Shown here piece by piece: positions 55,701-64,000 of a stretch of DNA of 64,000 nt. The stretch spans positions 18,650,001 through 18,714,000 of the forward strand of contig NC_092470.1 of NCBI RefSeq assembly GCF_047495875.1, read 5' to 3'. The position numbers and the translations under genes were made by a program. Within the stretch, counting starts at the first letter, position 1. Each line of letters starts with the position of its first letter. This stretch comes from Pithys albifrons albifrons (Eukaryota > Chordata > Aves > Passeriformes > Thamnophilidae). The notes under the pieces were generated by a model. The model was not told where the DNA came from. It was given only the letters and a program-made list of their open reading frames with translations, and did no database searches.

Positions 55701-58700
55701 TTGAACATTAGGGAAAAGGAAAGGTTTCAGAAGAAGCCAAAGTTAGCCGTGAAATCTTATTTTACAAAGTTCCAAATTAAATCCAATCTGGGTTTGGTTC
55801 ATGGCTGTAATATTTGATTCAGTTGGACAGGAATGGTCTCACTAGAGACACCTTTCATCATTTAATAATCCTCACTTTGCTGCCATGCCTGGAAACGAGC
55901 ACAAAGGAAATCCAAGAGTGTAGTCACACTTCTGCATGCTTAATGTATATCTTCCAATTTAAAATTTGGAAAGCAAGAGTGGCATAGCTGGCCTTGCATG
56001 CAGAAAGATATTTCTGAATGATTCAGGCTGTAGGATGGGAACCAAATCACTGAGGCCAAAAGACAAAAATAGCAGCTTTCCCTTAGAGCTGAGTCATTCG
56101 TATTTTCAATAGAGCAACTGGTTCTCTGGCCATTTGGACCTCTCTGGGTTCCCTCAAGAGCTTTTCTTTGAGGGTGAAAATGAGCACCATGTGTTCTCTG
56201 TGGGCTTGGCTGGGCCTTTGCATTCCTGGAGGGATGTGGGGCATCCCCCTGCCCTGTGAGGGGGCCTTTGCTGGAGGTGCTCCCTGTGCCATCCCTTCCC
56301 TGTCCTGGGGCCGGGCTGTGTCTGCCCGAGGGGTGGTGCCTCCAGGAGCCCATCTGAGCCACCCCTGAGAAATGTGCTGTGGCCACTGATGCTCTCAGTG
56401 CTCCTGCAGTTTGAAAAGGATCAACATGTGCATGTGAGGCTCCTTAGGCCTGACAGTTGTACTCAGGGGAGGGTAAAACCATCCCTGTCACCAACAATTC
56501 CCAGTTCCTTGTGCTGGAAAAAAGGATGGCAGAGTTAGTGAAGGGCTCTCTCTGATCCCATTGCCTTGCCATGGCTTTGTGTAGTCTCTTTGGTACTTCA
56601 GCAAAGAATAACCAGCTCAGCTTCATTTTAACTTCTTGGACAATACAAATAATTTCCAGACCCCTGGGAATCTGGGATGTGAACACAGAAGTGCAGGAGC
56701 CTGCTCAGGTCTGGCAGAGCTGCTCAGCCCCAGCTCAGTGCTGGTGTTGGCAGACCCTGATCCTGCTGAGTGTGTTACCAGCATGCCTGGCTTTTCTGTG
56801 CCCTCATCCCTCACTCTCCTGCATGATGGAGGAATGGTTGTGCAAGTGAGGAGCTGAAGCCTTTGAAGGCTTTTCTGTTTTTCATAGTTCAGCTCTGAGC
56901 CCAGGGAAAAGGCAGCACTCCAAAGCATTTTTCCATCCGGGACTTCATATTTTCCTTTTAGCTTGGACTTAGCAAATGCTTTTTTTTTTTTCCTTGCAGG
57001 TTAAGACTGTTTCTAAATAGAAAATTTCCAAGGATTCTGGTGCTAAGTGGTCACTTTGCTCACCTTTCCCTAAAATTGTCAGCTCCTGTGTGCTCGCTGG
57101 AAAATGGTCAGTGCCCATCAGTGACATGTAAACAATTTCCAAAGACTCCCAGAATATGCAATAATAGTGACAAATATCCCTTCAGTGCTGGCTTATTGCC
57201 TTTGTGGCATCCTCCTGTGTTGCATATCTGGTTTCTCTGAGGGTTCTGAGTTCCCTTTAGGGGCAGGGAGTGTTGATTGTGAGCCTTGTTGGAGATGCTC
57301 GTGGCTTTTGTACCCGATCCATCATCTTTTCCAGTGCCTTGGCAGGCGCTTCTCAGTGCAGGGCCACTCCTTTAATTAGCTGAAATAATGGATGTTTGGG
57401 GGAAATGGAACCACAGAAAATGGGCAGAAAAAGCGTGTGGAGGGTTCAAGTGTCCTGGGAAGCTGGCACATCTCCCTTACTGTGAGAGAGATTCATCAGG
57501 GTCAGGGGGACATGGCCCAGTTCTGGCACAGCTTCTCCAGTGGCAATGCTGAGCTTCCCAGGGAAACCATCTTGTTCTCCCTCAGCTGGATTTACCCTGA
57601 CTTTCCATCCTTATCTTCTCACAGGGGCATTTATGAGTGGTTCTGACCATTTTTTAACTCTTTCAGAGATATTTTATAGAAGAATTGACTGAGCCATATG
57701 TGCTTTGCCTAAATCTGAGGATGAGGTGTAAGAGATCAGAGGGGTTTTGCTGCAGGACCCTCCTCTAAGTGGTTCTGGGCCAGGTCCTGCCTGTGGGGAC
57801 AAGTGGGCAAGGTTGGGGGGCACAACTTCACTTCTGGGGAAAGATCTGGGTCTGTGACTTTGTCCCCTAAGACACGAATTAATTAAGTGAATGAACAAAA
57901 TCTTTCAACTTTCAACAAATGAAACGTTACTTTGAAGTGCCAGCTAATTAGAGAAGGAACACAGAAGGTATCTTTATTTCATGAAGCATTTTTACTGACT
58001 TGGGCTGACTTGGTTTTTTAATTAAAGAACCCAGGGCTTTGAGGCTTTTCTTTCTGTTTTGGGATGGGATTTTGCAGTATCTCGAGGACTTCCAGAGGAC
58101 TGAAGGATTTTTCTTACCCCCCTAAATGGAAAGTGCAGTGTAGGGCAGTTCCATCATCCCCTGAAGCCCCTGGAGGTTTCCTGCTGGCTGCTGTTCAGTT
58201 CATTAGCCTGAGGTTTCTCACACCAGCAGAAGATGCTGTTGCAGAGCCTCAGAAATACCAGGGCTTTCCATTAATTTGGCAAACCAGCCAGGCAAAGCTT
58301 CCACAGGGTAGTGTTGAAAAACGTCCAGTGACAGTGGTGAGTTTTCAGCTTTTGGGGGTGTTGGTTTTCAATATTCAGCTCATCTTCCACCTCATCTCTG
58401 TCCCATTTTTAATGTGTGCTGTGGCAGCGCTCAGAAGTCAAAATGGGAAAAGATTAAGCTGGTAAAGGTTGGCTCCAGCCATCTGCTGTTGAGGAATTAA
58501 TGCCTGAGCTCAGGCAGTGAGCCCTGCCCACCCCCATCCCCAATCCTCCCAACCAGAGGCTTGGATTTCACTGGGATGGCACATGGAGATGAAAACAACT
58601 GTCAGGGCTAAACTGGAGTAGTTAATTCAGCCAAAGCAGCAGCCAGCCAGCTGAGAGCTCTGCCAGCCAGTGGCTGCTGTAGGAGCTGCTCTGCTGGCTT

Positions 58701-61700
58701 ATCAGCCCCAGGAATTAACAGCTTAATTACATCGCTGAATGGGAGGCCGTGTTGAAGCAGCACCTGGATTTGCTCCTGGCTCTGGAAATACCTGCACACA
58801 TTATGACAAGGTCAGTGGCAGTTTTCAAGTTTTATTATGGTTGTAATTCTGTTCTGCAGGAAGTTTATCCTCCTGCCCTGTTCTGTCCTGGGTTAAGCAT
58901 CTCATCTATATCTTTCTCAGCTAAATAAAAATACCCTGCTTAGTTGACAAAGAACTTATCAAAGGGCCTAATTTGCCCTTTACAGCTCTGTGGGTTTGTG
59001 GCAGAGGTGCAGTGATTGGGGATATAAAGGTAATAATCATTTATTCAGTGTGCTGCTTTGTTGTGCATCCATCTGCTGATTCACAGCCTTGACCTGCAAA
59101 CCCTCCCCTTTTATTACTGCCAGACTGGCCTTTTAGGAATTTTAGAAGGTTTTTTTTTCACCTGCTGTAATAGCAAGGCCTGTGACAGGGTGTGACTACA
59201 TAAACCCCATAAATTCTCCTGGTATTCCTTGTTATTAAAAAGACATTTTTATTTAGTTTCTCTGCGCTGGCTCAGCAGTCTGTTGCCCTTTAAAAGTGAT
59301 GTCTTGTAACCTTTGCATGGCAATTAAATAACTGTTTTTTTCATTGATTATCTCTGTTGCCATTGGGATCTTTTTTTAAAAAAGAAAACTAGTCTTGTCT
59401 TTAGCTTTTATAAAGGGCTGTTATTGCAAAGCCAAATTTTAAAGGTACTTCCAAAGTATAAAACAATAAAAAAATCGAGTGGGAAATATTTCTATATTTG
59501 GTTGGTTTTTTACAAGCTAAAGGGTGTGAGGAATAGATGAGGGATGCAGTTTTACTGCTTCCCCTCATTAGTAGAAAATAAGAAAAGAAAAGAAGCCCCA
59601 GATCTACAAAGAGGTTAAACAAATGCAATGCAGAGATGCAGAGTCTGAATGATTTAAAGTCCACGGCTTTATTTCCACTGACATTCAAAGGTGTTGGAGG
59701 AAAGACCCCCCCTCAGTTCAGACAGGCTTCATTTATCTGCTTTTTGGTGCTACTTTTGGGGCAGTGGTTTTAGAAGAACCTGTGCCAGCACAGGGACTGT
59801 CCCAGATCTGTGTGAAACTCTGGGTGTGTAAGAGTTTCTGGGATATTCCAGGAATATCCAAGAAGTACTGCTGGAATATCCTCATTTGCTGTGCATAGAA
59901 CGCTGTTGTACAGAAATGCAGAGCCTGTTATGCAAAGCACAGGAGCCACTTCCTAAAGCTCTGCAAGCTGAGAATTAAGGGCACTTTGTTACATCCAGGC
60001 TGAAGAGCTCAGTGTGAGCATGACCAAGTCCAAAGGCAGAGGGTCAGTGTCACTCAGCCTCAGAATTGCTCTCATTTCACATCCTTCAAGGCTGTGTGTG
60101 GCTGAGGTGACTCTGTCAGGAAAGCCCTGAAAGAGCTCAGGTGAAGACCAGAAGATTGGTAGGGTTAAAACCACAGGGAGAATTTCTTTGGATTTTGGCC
60201 CAGATTTTTGCTAAACATGACTGGTGCATCTCTTGGCAAAACTTTATTCCCAGCCTACAGGAATGCCAGTTCTGATGATGGTTCAGTCATGTATCCTGTA
60301 GAAATAAAACAGTCTGTAGTCAGTAGAATGTAATTATTCTCTTTTTTCCCCCCTCTACTGCTGAGTATAAATTAAGATTGCAAAACATGCTGTTTCTTAT
60401 TTTCCACTTGTATTTCAGAAGTCAATATATCATTTACTAAGTCACCAGGAAGTCTTCTGTGAATTGGGTAGTTTGTTTGGCACGAAGCTCAGCTTTGCAG
60501 TGGATTTGTTTTTGGAAACCTGGGGATGGATGGCCAACCTTCTCTTATTTAACCTTTGATAGCTCAGGTTAACTTAGACAGGATCATGTGGGTACAGCTG
60601 TCGGTTCTGGGCAAGCTTTTTTATCATTATCTCACCAGTTTTACTCTTTTCAGGCTTGTTCAGTCTCAAGGACTGTTTTTTCCAGAGACTTTTGGCAGCT
60701 TCTTCCCTCAGGTCTTGGGCAGGAGGTCACTTTACTCTGCAGAGTGGACTCATAGAAGGAAGCTCTGAGGACAGTTCAGAATGAATGATGAGCAGCATTA
60801 TTTTTTGCCAGGAATGTATCATAGAAATATATTGGTTTCAAACAGTGGAATTGCCCAGATTTCTTCCACCCAGTGAAACTTTTATTGACTTGCCCTTGAT
60901 GGATGTTCAGATGTTCAAAACTGAGAGGTTTGCTTAGATCAATAAAAGTTTAACAAGGCTGAAATTGAGTCTGAGGACTAAAATGGATATCCCTAAGACT
61001 CTTCAGGGTGCAGATAGACCTTCCCATTCCTGGAGAGCCCAGAATTCTGCACCAAACACACATGGGCAGGCTGTGCTGGTTGATGGCCAGCCCATGTTCT
61101 CCAAGCAGTGGTGGTGGCACCAGTGGTTGTAACAAAGCCATTACACTACAAAGGACTTAAGAAATGTTGGGGAGGCCAAAGCTGTGAGAGGAAGCATGAC
61201 ACATTAGCCCAGTTGTTTTGTGAAGTGGGTGTTTGGCAAAACACAGAAGTGGTCTTGGGATCAGGGTCTGGCATGTAGAGTTCCTCCTTCCTTCAGTGAC
61301 AATACCGTGATCCTTCTTGTGCTCCCTGGACAAATGGTTGGGTGGTCCCCTGTGCACAATGGGTCACTTCCAGCAGGAGAGCTGGAAAATGCTCCTTTAA
61401 GGAGGGTTCTGGTGTGCAGGGTACGTGGGAGGTTATCTGGAGACCTGTCTGCTCGAGGAGGATGTGACACCAGGATGAATGGTGAGAACGAATCTCTCTG
61501 AGATCCTTGTACCTCCACCTTCCCTGGCCATGACTTAAAAACAAAGAGAAATGGCTCTGCTCAGTTGTTTGGCAGAAAGGATGTGCCTTTACATCTGGAA
61601 TAGCTGCAGATGTGGGTATTGAGTGCTCGTCCCCCAAATGAGGATTGAGGCTGGAAGGAAGGAACTTTTGCCCCTGCTTTCAGCACGTTTGTAGGACCCA

Positions 61701-63643
61701 AGTTAGTTGCTGTGCTCTTGCAGCCCTGGCTTGGGGGCCTTCTTGAGCAGGAAGCTGAGCAGTTTTCCAGCTGTTTTGTATCTCCGCTGTGAGGCATTTT
61801 TTCCTCCATGGGGAATTCCAGAGCTCCTCTCTAGGTTCAGGATTTCATCACAGGGCGCCGAGCGTGTTCCAGTAACTGTTTGCTTGGATTTGTACTTTGT
61901 GATTTCACTGAGTCCAGTTCTGAGTTCTTCTGACTGGAGGACTATTTTGCTTTTAAGTTCCCCCCTCTTATCATCCTTTACTTGCCAAAGGATCATTTAC
62001 ATTTCCTGCCTTTGGTGTCCATTAAAATGAGGATTAAATCCTACACAACATTCTTAGAGATCCCTTATGGGTGTGTGGTTTGCTCTAAAAGACTGGACCA
62101 AATGCAGCATTAATTTTTTTCCCCATGTACTCCCTAAAACTACAGAATTATGAGGGCACTGCACCTCTTACCATGAGCTCCCAGATGCTGTTTATTGTGC
62201 TGCGATTGAATCCCACTTTGATCAGCCTGGATTTCTGCTCCTTGTCCTTCACACGTTCTGCAGCATCTGAGAAGGTTATTGATGTGGGCACAGTTTTAAT
62301 GGCACGAATCTCTGGGGCGTCTCCGGTGCCAGAGTGATTCGAGCTCCCTTTAAATAATTGATGAGAAGTGTTAGTCAGAATCCATTGGTGATTCAGACTG
62401 CATTATTCAAAGATATTTACTGACAGTTATAGATTGCTCTAAATTTACTCCTTTCTCTAGTCTGCATTAAACTAGACCCTGTGTGACATGTGTGTCTATT
62501 TAAAAAAAACAAAAATAAAAGAATAAAATCCTTATTAACATATGTGAAAATCTGTGGGCTTAAAGGCTTTATTTAACCAGTTGCAAGTAAGCAATTCATA
62601 ATGTTTTACAGGAAAAAGTGAGTTTCTTTTCAAGTGAAAAATGGGTTTTCTTCCTCTGTCTTGCATGTTCTTCAGGAGTAGACCTGAACATCTTGGAATT
62701 CAGTGGCTTTCCTGCAGTTTTCCCTGTCCTGATAGTTGAAGGGGTGGGTGTGAGACTTCTTGGCTCCCTCTTCTCTAACCACCCACCACAAGCACCTTCT
62801 CTAATGGCTTGCAGCTTTTAATCTTTGACATGTAAAAGCTCTTCTGGCTCCTGATGGCATGTAGGGAAAAAAAGGCTAGTCTAGAAGATTCTCCAGGGCC
62901 GATTAGGGGGATATTGGGCATCATGCACCATCCTCAGAGCAGAAATATTCCCAATTTCTTTTCTTTCATGCTCACTGGGGTGTAAAGCTGTGGTTGAAAG
63001 CACTGGGGAAGGACAGCAGGGCTTTACTGAGGTGTTGTCAGGAGTGAAACGAGACTGAAGGAAGGGCAGTGATCCCAGGATTGCCTTGCAGGTCATGCAG
63101 ATTCCATGTTCCTTCAGGAGCCCTGTGGTTGCCAGGCCCATGTGAGCCCTCCTGTTGCTCAGCAGGGGGGTGAGTGTGCCAGGCAGCTGCAGAGGTTCCA
63201 TGTCAGTGTGTGGGACCTTCACAGCATCCTCTGGAAACCACCTCTGGGACTGTTTGGGGAACTCACAGTCCCTTTTAGTTTCATGTCCCTCTTGGCAACT
63301 ACTTTAACCTATTAGCATTTTTGTTTATCAGCCTCTTATTTTTAATTGTGTGCAGTAAATATTCCACTGGAAACAGTTCACCCTCTTCTTTTTATTGCCA
63401 GGATTCATTGACATTGCAGGTGTGCACGAGCAATGAGCAGGGACTTCTTCCTGACTCCTCTTCCCTATTTTCCCTGCAGGAACTGTGGATATGGGTGGCA
63501 AACAGTCCACAGTTGGAGAAGTCTCTGTGATTCAGACACCCGTGACAGAGAGCATCCAGGATGCCTACAAAGCTGGGGACCCCAGCAAGGCCCAGGAGCT
63601 CATTAGGTTGTCCTGTGAGGAGACTGCACTGCAGGTGGAAAAG
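46657..63643 (+). CDS. LRRK1: Leucine-rich repeat kinase 1, N-terminal part only (gene runs off the window)
   Basis: LRRK1 is a ROCO-family Ser/Thr kinase (ankyrin, LRR, ROC GTPase, COR, kinase, WD40-like) acting on Rab7 in endosomal trafficking and needed for osteoclast function (family knowledge). Two coding segments are present: 46657-46723 (22 codons plus 1 nt) and 63480-63643 (54 codons), joining in phase to 77 residues. The start [16 protein letters not shown] matches human LRRK1 MYWCVGPEESAVCPE; the second segment, with GGKQST and [16 protein letters not shown], aligns without gaps to human GGKPST and IRAAYRRGDRGGARDL. In-frame TAG at 46543 and no intervening ATG make 46657 the start; human has about ten extra residues before MYW. 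All named domains lie beyond the window. Confidence 0.9.
50461..50534 (+). mobile_element. Short CR1 3'-end relic, forward orientation
   Basis: TGTCCTTTGCAGGGCCAGGA followed by GTTGGACTCC, AATCCTGATGGGTCCCTTGC and ATATTCTGTGAT follows the CR1 3' terminus, as at 20550-20678 but shorter and more diverged. Confidence 0.75.
52164..52315 (-). mobile_element. CR1 LINE 3' fragment, reverse orientation
   Basis: On the + strand: GGAATTTTTAAGGTTGAAAA, AAGATCACTGAGTCCAA, TTAACCCAGCACTGCCAAGG, ACCATGTCCCCAAGTGCCAC and CCTCCAGGGATGGTGACTCA. This is the reverse complement of a typical avian CR1 3' end. It is truncated after the ACTCAGCCAC word. Confidence 0.9.
54455..54725 (-). mobile_element. Old, diverged CR1/L3-like LINE relic
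   Basis: The succession TTTCTGGAAGACTGTTCCAA, CCAATATTTTAGACTTTTT, CTAACAGTCAAGCAAAATAT and then TCATTTTTCCATGCTCAACA / AGCCAAGATCTTCTCATC follows the reverse complement of ancient amniote CR1/L3-type LINEs as I remember them. It is far more diverged than the other CR1 copies, so the assignment is tentative. Confidence 0.45.
54914..55104. repeat. Interrupted GGAT/GGGA tetranucleotide microsatellite
   Basis: About 190 bp of purine-rich tetramers: GGAGGGAGGGAGGGAGG runs, then alternating GGAT, GGGT and GGAA tetramers, with a pure block of about eight GGAT units near 55037-55072. The complementary frames (Pro/Ser/His/Ile-rich) are not genes. Likely polymorphic. Confidence 0.92.
63480..63643 (+). 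CDS. LRRK1: LRRK1 second coding exon
   Basis: The acceptor TTTTCCCTGCAG is followed by GA, completing the Gly codon from 46723. Then come [40 protein letters not shown] and QVEK, ending AAG|GTAGGG in phase 0. The 54-codon length is exactly that of the human counterpart, and it leads into the ankyrin region encoded further right. Confidence 0.93.
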
Positions 63644-63719
63644 GTAGGGAGGGTGAGGTGACTGCTCTTCCTCGAATTTCACAGGGAAAGAAACCCAAAT
63701 GCCAAAGCTGCTGTTGTTT

Positions 63720-63883
63720 TGACCCTGAGATTAGCTGGTTAAAACTTGGGTGTAATAATGCCAAGGTCATGGGTTCAATACCCTCTGTGGGCCATTGACT
63801 TAAGATTTGGATCAATGATCCTTGTGGGTCCCTTCCAACTCAGAATAGTCTGGGATTCTGTGAAATTTGTGATTCTGTGATTT
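63720..63883 (+). mobile_element. tRNA-Ile-derived SINE with CR1-like tail (TguSINE1-like)
   Basis: The head, 63720-63794, resembles a decayed tRNA-Ile: ATTAGCTGGTTAAAAC (A-box region), TGTAATAATGCCAAGGTC (anticodon arm), GGGTTCAATACCC (B box, T arm), ending GGGCCA. The tail, to 63883, reads GATCCTTGTGGGTCCCTTCC, AACTCAGAATAGTCTGGGAT and repeats of GATTCTGTGA, the terminus used by CR1. This head-tail arrangement matches the passerine SINE TguSINE1, which borrows CR1 machinery (established knowledge, from memory). It lies 77 bp into the intron after the LRRK1 exon, same strand. Confidence 0.85.
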
Positions 63884-64000
63884 TTCATGGAGTAAATCCA
63901 TTCAGTTATAGGGGCCCCAGCCATGGCTGGTTGTGTGGGGCACTTCACAAAGCTGCTCAGGGACACTATTTGCCCTGGCAAACACTGCTCAGGAAGATGA

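Larger units (their letters stand above)
46724..63479 (+). other. LRRK1: LRRK1 intron 2 (16.8 kb)
   Basis: This long intron holds three CR1 or LINE-like fragments (50461-50534, 52164-52315, 54455-54725) and a GGAT-type microsatellite (54914-55104). Many short stop-free frames occur, but I recognise no exon in them. AT-rich blocks near 47.2-47.9 kb and 58.9-59.4 kb look enhancer-like in composition, but I cannot support a specific call. Confidence 0.7.

Noticed and set aside
63720..63794. A genuine tRNA-Ile gene
   Set aside because: Arms are degenerate, it is fused to a CR1-type tail with short terminal repeats, and it sits in an intron; a SINE explains all of this.

Overview
The window is vertebrate nuclear DNA from a bird, most likely a songbird. 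The evidence is split genes with GT-AG introns, CpG-island promoters, several 3' fragments of CR1 LINEs (the dominant avian retrotransposon), and near the right edge a SINE with a tRNA-Ile-like head and a CR1-like tail. That SINE resembles the TguSINE1 family known from passerines. Every identification here comes from reading the sequence and from remembered family sequences; no database search was possible.

Two protein-coding genes lie head to tail on the + strand. The first, ALDH1A3 (retinaldehyde dehydrogenase 3), is complete. Its 13 coding exons run from the ATG at 6218 to the TGA at 39175 and join without a frame break into a 517-residue ALDH with all catalytic residues. It has a CpG-island promoter (about 5.88-6.40 kb) and a 3' UTR of about 2.6 kb ending at an AATAAA at 41747. 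The second, LRRK1 (ROCO-family kinase), is only begun. It has a CpG-island promoter at about 43.0-44.2 kb, the start-codon exon at 46.7 kb, a 16.8-kb intron, and the next coding exon at 63480-63643. The rest of the gene lies beyond the window. The ALDH1A3-LRRK1 order matches the order on human 15q26.3.

Region by region: 1-5.3 kb is intergenic with no recognised gene. 5.3-5.9 kb is a GC-rich minisatellite directly against the ALDH1A3 promoter. 6.2-41.8 kb is ALDH1A3, with introns holding CR1 fragments, homeodomain-type motif clusters and two CTCF-like motifs. 41.8-43.0 kb is intergenic. 43.0-64.0 kb is the 5' part of LRRK1, whose second intron holds CR1 fragments, an older LINE-like relic, a GGAT-type microsatellite and the SINE.

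I found no previously undescribed coding system. The points most worth checking are regulatory or structural: the promoter-adjacent minisatellite, a 43-bp tandem duplication carrying two CCAAT boxes, a Glu-to-Lys change in the NAD-binding loop of ALDH1A3, a predicted upstream ORF in LRRK1, a long stop-free antisense frame in the ALDH1A3 3' UTR, and the songbird SINE.
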